This document shows, piece by piece, positions 13,795 to 26,386 of a stretch of DNA of 64,000 bases. This DNA comes from Heracleum sosnowskyi (taxonomy: Eukaryota; Streptophyta; Magnoliopsida; Apiales; Apiaceae). The notes under the pieces are model-generated. The model saw nothing but the letters and a program-made list of their open reading frames with translations, was not told the DNA's origin and ran no database searches. The stretch covers positions 19,487,001-19,551,000 of the forward strand of contig CM061240.1 of NCBI GenBank assembly GCA_030848705.1, written 5' to 3'. Within the stretch, counting starts at the first letter, position 1, and every line of letters begins with the position of its first letter. Position numbers and translations under genes: made by a program.

Positions 13795-13914
13795 TTTAAG
13801 ATTGAGAGTGAAGAAGAGAGTAGAAAATTTGAGTTTAGGTTTGAGAATTGAGAGTAGTAGACAAGATGAAAAGTTGTGAACGGTTAGAAATGAGTATTTA
13901 TATGATAGAGACAC

Positions 13915-14511
13915 TGCGATATGGAGTTATGAATATGTACAGACTAATTGTATGTCGCGAAGTCTCAAAATGGCCTGTACCGCAAAGTCTTGCAAAGTAT
14001 ATCGCAGAGTCCTGAAATGAACTATGTCGCAAAGTCTTGAAGATAGAAGGATTTTGGGTGACTTTGAGATATAGTGAAAATACCCTGTCTAAAACTCTCT
14101 TTTTGAAATTTCAAGCATTTTGTCAGACTTAAATCAGAAATTGAAATAAAATAAATTTAAATCAAAATTCTGTCAAATATGGAGACTTGTCGATATAGTT
14201 ATTCTGAGTCGCAAAGTATTTAAAATGAACTATGTTGCAAACTCATGAAATGAACTATATCGCAAAGTCTCACAATTTCAACAGTTTGCGATATAAGTCT
14301 GTTTGATTTGTACTATGTCGTGAACTCTCAAAATCATCTATATCGAGATGTCTCAAAAGCTCACAACTTCACAACCAAATATGATTTTGAAAAATATGCA
14401 GTAAAATACTGAAATATTTATAGATCATATCTCAGCTAATTTTCACTCCAAATAAATAGAGCATTTAGATATAGTGAAAATTTACTGCTGCAACTAAATT
14501 AACTGGCACAT
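13915..14511 (-). repeat. Spacer between RNase H and the 3' ORF, with dispersed TATGTCGCAAAGTC motifs
   Basis: This non-coding stretch holds about ten degenerate copies of a motif that reads TATGTCGCAAAGTC on the plus strand, for example near 13952, 13977, 14000, 14024, 14206, 14231, 14257, 14316 and 14339. A closely related motif is arrayed in the LTR (29600-29790), mostly in the opposite orientation. No ORF or promoter is evident. Confidence 0.65.
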
Positions 14512-17500
14512 TTACTTAGAACAACTAAATGAAGGATTAAGCATTCCAATTTCACTCACAATTCTGTTGAAGACAGCTACATTTAGAGGTTTAGTAAATA
14601 TGTCAGCTAATTGTTTCTCTGTTAGAACATAAGAGACTGCTATAGTGCCATTTGCTCCATGTTCCCTAATGAAATGGTACCTTATCTCAATGTGCTTTGT
14701 AGTAGAATGATTAACAGGATTAGCTACTATGTATATTGCACTAGTATTGTCACACATCAGAGGAATGTGTTCTAACACTAGTCCATAATCCATGAGTTGA
14801 TTTCTAATCCAAAGCAATTGAGCACAGCAGCTTCCAGCAGCAATATATTCAGCCTCAGCTGTATATGTTGCTGTGGATTGTTGTTTCTTGCTAAACCAGG
14901 ACACTAACCTTTGACCTAAGAATTGGCAGCTTCCAGAGGTGCTCTTCCTGTCAATTCTGCATCCAGCATAATCAGAGTCTGTGTAACCAACCAGGTTGAA
15001 CCCAGTGCCTTTTGGATACGATAGCCCAAGATTAGGAGTCCCTTTCAGATACCTGAAGATTCTTTTGATAGCCATCATATGAGATTCCTTAGGATCAGAC
15101 TGGAACCTTGCACAGAGACAAGTGGCAAACATGATGTCTGGCCTGCTAGCTGTGAGATAGAGTAGTGATCCAACCATTCCTCTATAGACCTTGATGTCAA
15201 CTTTCTTGCCTTTCTTATCTTCCTCTAGCTTGATTACAGTAGACATAGGAGTTTTTGCTGGAGATGACTCTTCTAAACCATATATCTTTAAAAGATCCTT
15301 GACATACTTAGATTGGTTTATAAAGATGCCATCCTCCTTTTGATGTACTTGCAGGCCTAGGAAGAAGGTTAATTCTCCCATCATACTCATCTCATATTTG
15401 CTTTGCATCAACTTAGAGAACCTTTCACAGAGTTTTTCATTTGAAGAGCCAAAGATGATATCATCCACATAGATTTGAACAAGAATGATATCATTTCCAT
15501 GCTTCTTGAAGAATAAGGTTTTATCAATTGTTCCTCTGGTAAATTGATGCTCAAGAAGAAATAGAGATAGAGTCTCATACCAGGCTCTTGGTGCCTATTT
15601 GAGTCCATAGAGTGCCTTGAGTAGTCTATACAGAAAGTCTGGGAAGTTTTCATTTTCAAAGCCAGGTGGTTGAGATACATAAACTTCTTCAGCAAGATCA
15701 CCATTGAGAAATGCACTTTTCACATCCATTTGATACACCTTGAAATCTGAGTGAGCTGCGAAAGCCAGGAAGATTCTGATGGCTTCCAGTCTAGCTACAG
15801 GTGCAAATGTCTCATCATAGTCAATGCCTTCTTGTTGACAGTATCCTTTGGCAACCAACCTTGATTTGTTTCTAATCACCACTCCTTCTTCATCCATTTT
15901 GTTTCTGAACACCCATTTGGTGTCAATAACATTCTTTCCTTCTGGAGGTGGCACTAGCTCCCATACTTTGTTCTTCTCAAATTGATTTAATTCTTCTTGC
16001 ATAGCAACAATCCAGTCAGAATTCTTCAAAGCTTCTTCAATTACTTTTGGTTCTTCTTGTGATAGAAAGCAGCTATACAGACATGTATTTATTGTTGCCC
16101 TTCTTGTTCTCACACCCTCACCAGGATCTCCAATGATTTGATCCCTAGTGTGGGCTCTGTCCCATTTCCTTGTATGACCTTGTTCATTTCCTTGACTTGT
16201 TCCAGGATCATTTTGATTGACAGTTGCATTCTCTTCTTCTCCCCCTGTGTTTGTGAACCCTTGCACAGGTGTTTGAAGAAGATCATCAACTTCAAGAGTT
16301 TCATTTTCTGGAACAGTTTGAGCAGGAGGTTCATCTTCACTTTCAGTTGCCTCTAGATATCCTTGATTTTCAAATCTTAATGGCACACTGTCTTGTTCAC
16401 TTGTTTCAAGTCCAGGAATTTTCTTGCCATCAAAGGTAACATTCATGCTTTCCATGACTTTGTGTTGCTCAGGTACAAATACTCTGTATGTTGTCCTTTC
16501 CAGAGAGTATCCAATGAAGATACCTTCAAATGCCTTTGCATCAAATTTTCCAACATGCTCAGAGGTATCTTTCATCACAAAACACTTGCTTCCAAACACA
16601 TGCAGATGCTTGAAGGATGCTCTTTTTCCAGTCATTAATGAGTAAGGAGTTTTTCCAGACTTCTTATTGATCAATGTTCTATTTTGCACATAGCATGTTG
16701 TGTTAACAGCATCAGCCCAAAAGCTAGTAGGTAGCTTTGCATCCAACAACATTGTCCTTGCAGCTTCAATGAGAGTTCTATTCTTTCTCTCAACTACTCC
16801 ATTTTGTTGAGGAGTTCTAGGAGCTGAAAACTGTTGAGAAATTCCTTTATCTTTGCAAAACTCATACAACGTTGAATTTCTGAACTCAGTCCCATTATCA
16901 CTTCTCAAAGCAACTACAGAGGAACCAGAGCTTTGTGCTTCTCTATCAACTCTCTTGATATGCTCTACAATGACTTGGGGTGCTTCATCCTTAGAGAATA
17001 GAAATTTCACCCAGATATATCTTGAATAATCATCAACCATCACTAGAGCATATTTCTTCTTGGAAAGGGACATTACATTCACAGGGCCAAATAGATCCAT
17101 GTGAATTAGCTGCAGAGGTTTTGAGTTTGTATTGAGCAATTTGTTTTTATGACTTGATCTTTTGATCTTCCCTTTCTGACAAGCTTCACATGCTCCATCT
17201 TGCACAAATTCCAGTGCAGGCATATCCCTGATGAGTTCTCTCTTTGTTAGAGAGTTCATTGCCTGAACATTCAAGTGAGACAGTTTCTTGTGCCATAGCC
17301 AGAATTCCTCATTTGTGGCCTTAGTGTAGAAACAACAAATTTCTCCCTTGTCTGCAGCCTTGAGATCAGCTACAAACAAGCTTCCTTTCTTCACACCAGT
17401 TAAAACAACTTCACCACTTCCTCTTTTTGAGATTAGACAATGATCTTCATCAAATTCCACTTTGAAACCCCTGTTTGTGAATTGTCCAATGCTCAAGAGG

Positions 17501-17721
17501 TTATGCTTCAGTCCTTCAACAAATGCTACATCTTCAATAATGACATTTTCAGATTTGACACTGCCATATCCCATGGTATAACCAATGTTGTCATTTCCAA
17601 AGGTTACTGATGGGCCAGTCTTTTCCTCAAATTCTGATAGCAGGGCTATATCACCAGTCATTTGACTTGAGCATCCACTGTCCAAGATCCATATGACTCT
17701 TTTATTCCCGTTGCCCTGCAT
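14512..17721 (-). pseudogene. pol copy A (protease-integrase-RT-RNase H), the only copy with RNase H; one nonsense codon
   Basis: The ATG at 17721 starts MQGNGNKRVIW, followed by the retroviral-type protease motif LDSG (catalytic Asp about residue 14). Next come the integrase zinc finger (HKKLSHLN... CEACQKG) and core (MDLFGP, SDNGTEF, PQQNGVVERKNR). The RT has KTRLVAKG-like and FAPVARLEA blocks and the active site YVDDIIFGS. RNase H (YTDSDYAG, AEAEYIAA) ends at 14512. A TAG at 15595-15597 splits the RT just before APRAWY, where copies B and C have CAG (Gln). Its sequence differs from B and C at about ten residues in protease-integrase-RT. It overlaps the end of gag A by 64 bp in the -1 frame. 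Confidence 0.93.
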
Positions 17722-19628
17722 TCACAAGGTAACCAAGTTGTTTTTGGTACCCACACTTGGTAGGGTCCAGTTGATTTAGAAACATTTTTGTTAACAGTTC
17801 TTCTGTCATAAATTGCATTCTTCACAGTAGGAGACTTCACTTTGTTTGTGGCTTTGGAGTTTACACTCTTAGGCTCACATGAAGTTTTCACCCTCTCAAC
17901 CTTGATTGGGGATCCTGTCCTGTGAGTGTGCGTATGTGTGAGTGATTCACAAGATTGTGCATAATCAAGTTTATGCTTAAGAGATAAACAATTAGCAATC
18001 ACAGTCACATAGCATGTCATGCAGTTTGAATTACCACAGAAAGAATCATGAATAGAATTTAAACCTACAGAATGGTTACTCAGGTTATCAACTTCAACAT
18101 TCACTTGTTTATTACACTTATGAGTCAAATGATTAACAGATAGGCATTTCTGACACTGTTTCCTAGGAGCATATGGCACATAAGCATAGTTGTTACTCTT
18201 GTTGACACCTATTTTGCCATTTCTGTTTTGTTTCTTTTTCTTAACAACTTCCTTTTTGACCTTAGGACTCTTGACAAGGTTGTCTTTGGTTTCTTTCTGA
18301 ACAACAGACTTAGGGGAGGAAGAACTGTCTTTAGCAGCCTCATCTTCTTCAAGTAGTTGTTGTTTGATGACCAGTAGTTCTTCATCAAACTCAACAATAC
18401 TCTTTTTGAAAATGGGCTTTTCAACACTTGACAGTATGGTTGGGACATTTTTGTTTGTAAAAGATTCTTTTCCTTTGCCCTTGGACTTTTTCCTTCCCTT
18501 ATCATTTTCATAATCAAAACCAACTCCAACCTTGCAGTCTTCAGTGTGTTCCTTGTGATAGGTTTGAATAAGCTCAGAGGAGTTCTTGAAGCTTCTTAGT
18601 TTCAATTCATTTTCAGCAATTTGTTCTCTAAGAGCTTTTTCTATTTGTTCAACACAAATCACTTTGTTTTTAAGATACTCAATCTCCTTTTTCAAACCAT
18701 CAAGGCTCACAACCATTAACTCAAGTTCCTCATTCTTTTCTGTAAGCTCAAGATTTCTAGCAGTTAGTCTATCAATTTCTTCATTAGTTACTAACATGCT
18801 AGTATGAATATTGAACATCTCAGTACTCATATCTTCAACAGTTTGCTTATATTGAAAGGGAGTCATATCAAGAGAAGTAAGAATAGGTACCTGACTTGAA
18901 GAATCACCATCATCAAAAAATGCCATCAAGGCATAGTTTGAGTACTCTTGTTCTTCTTCTTCATCAGAGTCATCCCAGCACTTTCCCTCAGCAATAAAAG
19001 CTTTACCCTGTTGTTTCTTGAGTAGAGCCTCATACTTAGCTTCAAGCTCTAAGTATGCTTTATCCTTCTTGACCTGTTTAGGCTTTTTGCACTCAGTGGC
19101 AAAATGGCCAAGTTCATTACAGCTATAGCACCTTATCTTGGTTCTATCCACACTTCCAGACTTGTATCCTCCTTTAGCAGCACCAGCAATCCCTTTCCCT
19201 TTATTGAAGGTGTTTGAACCACTAGATCCACCAGCATTTCCAGCATTGAACTTTGACCTAAATGGCTGCTTTCTTTTAAACCTTATGTTAGGATACCTCC
19301 TGGCCATATAGGCAAAAGATTTGTTTTCCATCTTGTCCAGTTCTTCTATGCTGTAAAATTCCTCATCCTCAGGCAAATCATAGACAGCTTGGGTCTCATC
19401 ACCAGTGTCTTCAACTTCCAGTTCCTCAATCTTGACTTGACTGACTTTAAGAGATTCCATTCTTTGACTTAGGTTGTCAGCAATAAGGGCACAAGAAGTA
19501 TTTGCCATTAATCCTTGTTTAGCTTGAATAGATCTCTTTTGGAACAACTCTAGCTCATAAGTTTTCAAAACACCATACAGCACATCAAAACCAATCTTTG
19601 TTAGATCTCTTTCTTTGAGTGAAGAGAT
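17658..19628 (-). pseudogene. gag copy A, lacks the first ~190 residues
   Basis: The reading frame is open from the junction at 19625-19628 to the stop at 17658. It begins at the residue equivalent to Arg191 of full-length gag C (RISSLKERDLTK), so the N-terminal UBN2-type gag part is missing. It keeps the CCHC zinc knuckle (CYSCNELGHFATEC), a coiled-coil-like stretch (LTARNLELTEKNEELELM), Lys-rich segments and a second Cys/His cluster (CQKCLSVNHLTHKC). It is nearly identical to gag B (about three base differences seen) and differs from gag C at about eight shared sites. An in-frame ATG a few codons upstream comes from the fused pol sequence and is probably fortuitous. Confidence 0.88.
19625..19628 (-). 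other. Junction of pol copy B to gag copy A (4-bp microhomology AGAT)
   Basis: RT sequence from pol (…QSKYVKD) switches directly into gag at RISSLKERD. The intact partners are copy A pol near 15290 (plus strand aaaAGATCCTTGACAT) and gag C near 28290 (gaagAGATTCTTGGTT). They share AGAT exactly and AGATYCTTG with one mismatch. The same junction recurs 4,332 bp away at 23957-23960. Confidence 0.9.
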
Positions 19629-22053
19629 CCTTGACATACTTAGATTGGTTTATAAAGATGCCATCCTCCTTTTAATGTACTTGCAGGCCTAGGAAGAAGG
19701 TTAATTCTCCCATCATACTCATCTCATATTTGCTTTGCATCAACTTAGAGAACCTTTCACAGAGTTTTTCATTTGAAGAGCCAAAGATGATATCATCCAC
19801 ATAGATTTGAACAAGAATGATATCATTTCCATGCTTCTTGAAGAATAAGGTTTTATCAATTGTTCCTTTGGTAAATTGATGCTCAAGAATAAATAGAGAT
19901 AGAGTCTCATACCAGGCTCTTGGTGCCTGTTTGAGTCCATAGAGTGCCTTGAGCAGTCTATACAGAAAGTCTGGGAAGTTTTCATTTTCAAAGCCAGGTG
20001 GTTGAGATACATAAACTTCTTCAGCAAGATCACCATTGAGAAATGCACTTTTCACATCCATTTGATACACCTTGAAATCTGAGTGAGCTGCGAAAACCAG
20101 GAAGATTCTGATGGCTTCCAGTCTAGCTACAGGTGCAAATGTCTCATCATAGTCAATGCCTTCTTGTTGACAGTATCCTTTGGCAACCAACCTTGATTTG
20201 TTTCTAATCACCACTCCTTCTTCATCCATTTTGTTTCTGAACACCCATTTGGTGTCAATAACATTCTTTCCTTCTGGAGGTGGCACTAGCTCCCATACTT
20301 TGTTCTTCTCAAATTGATTTAATTCTTCTTGCATAGAAACAATCCAGACAGAATTCTTCAAAGCTTCTTCAATTACTTTTGGTTCTTCTTGTGATAGAAA
20401 GCAGCTATACAGACATGTATTTATTGTTGCCCTTCTTGTTCTCACACCCTCACCAGGATCTCCAATGATTTGATCCCTAGTGTGGGCTCTGTCCCATTTC
20501 CTTGTATGACCTTGTTCATTTCCTTGACTTGTTCCAGGATCATTTTGATTCATAGTTGCATTCTCTTCTTCTCCCCCTGTGTTTGTGAACCCTTGCACAG
20601 GTGTTTGAAGAAGATCATCAACTTCAAGAGTTTCATTTTCTGGAACAGTTTGAGCAGGAGGTTCATCTTCACTTTCAGTTGCCTCTAGATATCCTTGATT
20701 TTCAAATCTTAATAGCACACTGTCTTGTTCACTTGTTTCAAGTCCAGGAATTTTCTTGTCATCAAAGGTAACATTCATGCTTTCCATGACTTTGTGTTGC
20801 TCAGGTACAAATACTCTGTATGTTGTCCTTTCCAGAGAGTATCCAATGAAGATACCTTCAAATGCCTTTGCATCAAATTTTCCAACATGCTCAGAGGTAT
20901 CTTTCATCACAAAACACTTGCTTCCAAACACATGCAGATGCTTGAAGGATGCTCTTTTTCCAGTCATTAATGAGTAAGGAGTTTTGCCAGACTTCTTATT
21001 GATCAATGTTCTATTTTGCACATAGCATGTTGTGTTAACAGCATCAGCCCAAAAGCTAGTAGGTAGCTTTGCATCCAACAGCATTGTCCTTGCAGCTTCA
21101 ATGAGAGTTCTATTCTTTCTCTCAACTACTCCATTTTGTTGAGGAGTTCTAGGAGCTGAAAACTGTTGAGAAATTCCTTTATCTTTGCAAAACTCATACA
21201 ATGTTGAATTTCTGAACTCAGTCCCATTATCACTTCTCAAAGCAACTACAGAGGAACCAGAGCTTTGTGCTTCTCTATCAACTCTCTTGATATGCTCTAT
21301 AATGACTTGGGGTGCTTCATCCTTAGAGAATAGAAATTCCACCCAGGTATATCTTGAATAATCATCAACCATCACTAGAGCATATTTCTTCTTGGAAAGG
21401 GACATTACATTCACAGGGCCAAATAGATCCATGTGAATTAGCTGCAGAGGTTTTGAGTTTGTATTGAGCAATTTGTTTTTATTACTTGATCTTTTGATCT
21501 TCCCTTTTTGACAAGCTTCACATGCTCCATCTTGCACAAATTCCAGTGCAGGCATATCCCTGATGAGTTCTCTCTTTGTTAGAGAGTTCATTGCCTGAAC
21601 ATTCAAGTGAGACAGTTTCTTGTGCCATAGCCAGAATTCCTCATTTGTGGCCTTAGTGTAGAAACAACAAATTTCTCCCTTGTCTGCAGCCTTGAGATCA
21701 GCTACAAACAAGCTTCCTTTCTTCACACCAGTTAAAACAACTTCACCACTTCCTCTTTTTGAGATTAGACAATGATCTTCATCAAATTCCACTTTGAAAC
21801 CCCTGTTTGTGGATTGTCCAATGCTCAAGAGGTTATGCTTTAGTCCTTCAACAAATGCTACATCTTCAATAATGACATTTCCAGATTTGACACTGCCATA
21901 TCCCATGGTATAACCAATGTTGTCATTTCCAAAGGTTACTAATGGGCCAGTCTTTTCCTTAAATTCTGATAGCAGGGCTATATCACCAGTCATTTGACTT
22001 GAGCATCCACTGTCCAAGATCCATATGACTCTTTTATTCCTGTTGCCCTGCAT
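19629..22053 (-). pseudogene. pol copy B (protease-integrase-RT), truncated before RNase H
   Basis: The ORF runs from the ATG at 22053 (MQGNRNKRVIW) to a TAA at 19672-19674. It covers the protease LDSG, integrase HHCC and D-D-E core, and RT through YVDDIIFGS to GLQVH. It is the longest uninterrupted pol of the three (793 codons). The TAA replaces a Gln codon (CAA in copy A) about 14 codons before the junction. Past it the pol sequence continues to 19629 and fuses into gag A. RNase H is absent. It shares about ten residue states with copy C against copy A and has a few private changes (Lys in EFKEK, Ser in GQSTN, Val in FLVFAA). Confidence 0.93.
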
Positions 22054-23960
22054 TCACAAGGTAACCAAGTTGTTTTTGGTACCCACACTTGGTAGGGTCC
22101 AGTTGATTTAGAAACATTTTTGTTAACAGTTCTTCTGTAATAAATTGCATTCTTCACAGTAGGAGACTTCACTTTGTTTGTGGCTTTGGAGTTTACACTC
22201 TTAGGCTCACATGAAGTTTTCACCCTCTCAACCTTGATTGGGGATCCTGTCCTGTGAGTGTGCGTATGTGTGAGTGATTCACAAGATTGTGCATAATCAA
22301 GTTTATGCTTAAGAGATAAACAATTAGCAATCACAGTCACATAGCATGTCATGCAGTTTGAATTACCACAGAAAGAATCATGAATAGAATTTAAACCTAC
22401 AGAATGGTTACTCAGGTTATCAACTTCAACATTCACTTGTTTATTACACTTATGAGTCAAATGATTAACAGATAGGCATTTCTGACACTGTTTCCTAGGA
22501 GCATTTGGCACATAAGCATAGTTGTTACTCTTGTTGACACCTATTTTGCCATTTCTGTTTTGTTTCTTTTTCTTAACAACTTCCTTTTTGACCTTAGGAC
22601 TCTTGACAAGGTTGTCTTTGGTTTCTTTCTGAACAACAGACTTAGGGGAGGAAGAACTGTCTTTAGCAGCCTCATCTTCTTCAAGTAGTTGTTGTTTGAT
22701 GACCAGTAGTTCTTCATCAAACTCAACAATACTCTTTTTGAAAATGGGCTTTTCAACACTTGACAGTATGGTTGGGACATTTTTGTTTGTAAAAGATTCT
22801 TTTCCTTTGCCCTTGGACTTTTTCCTTCCCTTATCATTTTCATAATCAAAACCAACTCCAACCTTGCAGTCTTCAGTGTGTTCCTTGTGATAGGTTTGAA
22901 TAAGCTCAGAGGAGTTCTTGAAGCTTCTTAGTTTCAATTCATTTTCAGCAATTTGTTCTCTAAGAGCTTTTTCTATTTGTTCAACACAAATCACTTTGTT
23001 TTTAAGATACTCAATCTCCTTTTTCAAACCATCAAGGCTCACAACCATTAACTCAAGTTCCTCATTCTTTTCTGTAAGCTCAAGATTTCTAGCAGTTAGT
23101 CTATCAATTTCTTCATTAGTTACTAACATGCTAGTATGAATATTGAACATCTCAGTACTCATATCTTCAACAGTTTGCTTATATTGAAAGGGAGTCATAT
23201 CAAGAGAAGTAAGAATAGGTACCTGACTTGAAGAATCACCATCATCAAAAAATGCCATCAAGGCATAGTTTGAGTACTCTTGTTCTTCTTCTTCATCAGA
23301 GTCATCCCAGCACTTTCCCTCAGCAATAAAAGCTTTACCCTGTTGTTTCTTGAGTAGAGCCTCATACTTAGCTTCAAGCTCTAAGTATGCTTTATCCTTC
23401 TTGACCTGTTTAGGCTTTTTGCACTCAGTGGCAAAATGGCCAAGTTCATTGCAGCTATAGCACCTTATCTTGGTTCTATCCACACTTCCAGACTTGTATC
23501 CTCCTTTAGCAGCACCAGCAATCCCTTTCCCTTTATTGAAGGTGTTTGAACCACTAGATCCACCAGCATTTCCAGCATTGAACTTTGACCTAAATGGCTG
23601 CTTTCTTTTAAACCTTATGTTAGGATACCTCCTGGCCATATAGGCAAAAGATTTGTTTTCCATCTTGTCCAGTTCTTCTATGCTGTAAAATTCCTCATCC
23701 TCAGGCAAATCATAGACAGCTTGGGTCTCATCACCAGTGTCTTCAACTTCCAGTTCCTCAATCTTGACTTGACTGACTTTAAGAGATTCCATTCTTTGAC
23801 TTAGGTTGTCAGCAATAAGGGCACAAGAAGTATTTGCCATTAATCCTTGTTTAGCTTGAATAGATCTCTTTTGGAACAACTCTAGCTCATAAGTTTTCAA
23901 AACACCATACAGCACATCAAAACCAATCTTTGTTAGATCTCTTTCTTTGAGTGAAGAGAT
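21990..23960 (-). pseudogene. gag copy B, lacks the first ~190 residues
   Basis: Same structure as gag A: it starts at the junction at 23957-23960 with RISSLKERD, carries the CCHC knuckle and the second Cys/His cluster, and stops at 21990. It overlaps pol B by 64 bp in the -1 frame. A private change turns NAIYDRR into NAIYYRR. It pairs with gag A rather than gag C at most variable sites. Confidence 0.88.
23957..23960 (-). other. Junction of pol copy C to gag copy B (same microhomology)
   Basis: The flanks match those of the A/B junction at 19625-19628, including the linked Gln-to-stop change (24004-24006 here, 19672-19674 there). The two junctions are therefore copies of one event rather than independent breaks. 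Confidence 0.9.
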
Positions 23961-26386
23961 CCTTGACATACTTAGATTGGTTTATAAAGATGCCATCCTC
24001 CTTTTAATGTACTTGTAGGCCTAGGAAGAAGGTTAATTCTCCCATCATACTCATCTCATATTTGCTTTGCATCAACTTAGAGAACCTTTCACAGAGTTTT
24101 TCATTTGAAGAGCCAAAGATGATATCATCCACATAGATTTGAACAAGAATGATATCATTTCCATGCTTCTTGAAGAATAAGGTTTTATCAATTGTTCCTC
24201 TGGTAAATTGATGCTCAAGAATAAATAGAGATAGAGTCTCATACCAGGCTCTTGGTGCCTGTTTGAGTCCATAGAGTGCCTTGAGCAGTCTATACAGAAA
24301 GTCTGGGAAGTTTTCATTTTCAAAGCCAGGTGGTTGAGATACATAAACTTCTTCAGCAAGATCACCATTGAGAAATGCACTTTTCACATCCATTTGATAC
24401 ACCATGAAATCTGAGTGAGCTGCGAAAGCCAGGAAGATTCTGATGGCTTCCAGTCTAGCTACAGGTGCAAATGTCTCATCATAGTCAATCCCTTCTTGTT
24501 GACAGTATCCTTTGGCAACCAACCTTGATTTGTTTCTAATCACCACTCCTTCTTCATCCATTTTGTTTCTGAACACCCATTTGGTGTCAATAACATTCTT
24601 TCCTTCTGGAGGTGGCACTAGCTCCCATACTTTGTTCTTCTCAAATTGATTTAATTCTTCTTGCATAGAAACAATCCTGACAGAATTCTTCAAAGCTTCT
24701 TCAATTACTTTTGGTTCTTCTTGTGATAGAAAGCAGCTATACAGACATGTATTTATTGTTGCCCTTCTTGTTCTCACACCCTCACCAGGATCTCCAATGA
24801 TTTGATCCCTAGTGTGGGCTCTGTCCCATTTCCTTGTATGACCTTGTTCATTTCCTTGACTTGTTCCAGGATCATTTTGATTCATAGTTGCATTCTCTTC
24901 TTCTCCCCCTGTGTTTGTGAACCCTTGCACAGGTGTTTGAAGAAGATCATCAACTTCAAGAGTTTCATTTTCTGGAACAGTTTGAGCAGGAGGTTCATCT
25001 TCACTTTCAGTTGCCTCTAGATATCCTTGATTTTCAAATCTTAATAGCACACTGTCTTGTTCACTTGTTTCAAGTCCAGGAATTTTCTTGTCATCAAAGG
25101 TAACATTCATGCTTTCCATGACTTTGTGTTGCTCAGGTACAAATACTCTCTATGTTGTCCTTTCCAGAGAGTATCCAATGAAGATACCTTCAAATGCCTT
25201 TGCATCAAATTTTCCAACATGCTCAGAGGTATCTTTCATCACAAAACACTTGCTTCCAAACACATGCAGATGCTTGAAGGATGCTCTTTTTCCAGTCATT
25301 AATGAGTAAGGAGTTTTGCCAGACTTCTTATTGATCAATGTTCTATTTTGCACATAGCATGTTGTGTTAACAGCATCAGCCCAAAAGCTAGTAGGTAGCT
25401 TTGCATCCAACAACATTGTCCTTGCAGCTTCAATGAGAGTTCTATTCTTTCTCTCAACTACTCCATTTTGTTGAGGAGTTCTAGGAGCTGAAAACTGTTG
25501 AGAAATTCCTTTATCTTTGCAAAACTCATACAATGTTGAATTTCTGAACTCAGTCCCATTATCACTTCTCAAAGCAACTACAGAGGAACCAGAGCTTTGT
25601 GCTTCTCTATCAACTCTCTTGATATGCTCTATAATGACTTGGGGTGCTTCATCCTTAGAGAATAGAAATTCCACCCAGGTATATCTTGAATAATCATCAA
25701 CCATCACTAGAGCATATTTCTTCTTGGAAAGGGACATTACATTCACAGGGCCAAATAGATCCATGTGAATTAGCTGCAGAGGTTTTGAGTTTGTATTGAG
25801 CAATTTGTTTTTATTACTTGATCTTTTGATCTTCCCTTTCTGACAAGCTTCACATGCTCCATCTTGCACAAATTCCAGTGCAGGCATATCCCTGATGAGT
25901 TCTCTCTTTGTTAGAGAGTTCATTGCCTGAACATTCAAGTGAGACAGTTTCTTGTGCCATAGCCAGAATTCCTCATTTGTGGCCTTAGTGTAGAAACAAC
26001 AAATTTCTCCCTTGTCTGCAGCCTTGAGATCAGCTACAAACAAGCTTCCTTTCTTCACACCAGTTAAAACAACTTCACCACTTCCTCTTTTTTGAGATTA
26101 GACAATGATCTTCATCAAATTCCACTTTGAAACCCCTGTTTGTGAATTGTCCAATGCTCAAGAGGTTATGCTTCAGTCCTTCAACAAATGCTACATCTTC
26201 AATAATGACATTTCCAGATTTGACACTGCCATATCCCATGGTATAACCAATGTTGTCATTTCCAAAGGTTACTAATGGGCCAGTCTTTTCCTCAAATTCT
26301 GATAGCAGGGCTATATCACCAGTCATTTGACTTGAGCATCCACTGTCCAAGATCCATATGACTCTTTTATTCCCGTTGCCCTGCAT
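23961..26386 (-). pseudogene. pol copy C (protease-integrase-RT), frameshifted and stopped, no RNase H
   Basis: The ATG at 26386 begins MQGNGNKRVIW with the LDSG protease. A T-run of six at 26088-26093 (five in A and B) shifts the frame after about 100 codons. The integrase then reads open from about 26058. A TAG at 25150-25152 interrupts it after GYSLERTT, where A and B have Tyr. RT continues to the shared TAA at 24004-24006 and the junction at 23960. Closest to copy B. This copy follows the only complete gag but cannot make a full polyprotein. Confidence 0.92.

Noticed and set aside
17658..17780. Classical slippery heptamer for -1 frameshifting at the gag-pol overlap
   Set aside because: The nearest A-run (ccaaaaacaac) is not an in-frame X XXY YYZ heptamer and lies upstream of the pol-frame TGA, so it could not serve.
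16138..25309. Plus-strand ORFs of 70-80 codons across the copia element
   Set aside because: They are antisense shadows of gag and pol; the same ones recur at 4,332-bp spacing because the coding strand is duplicated.
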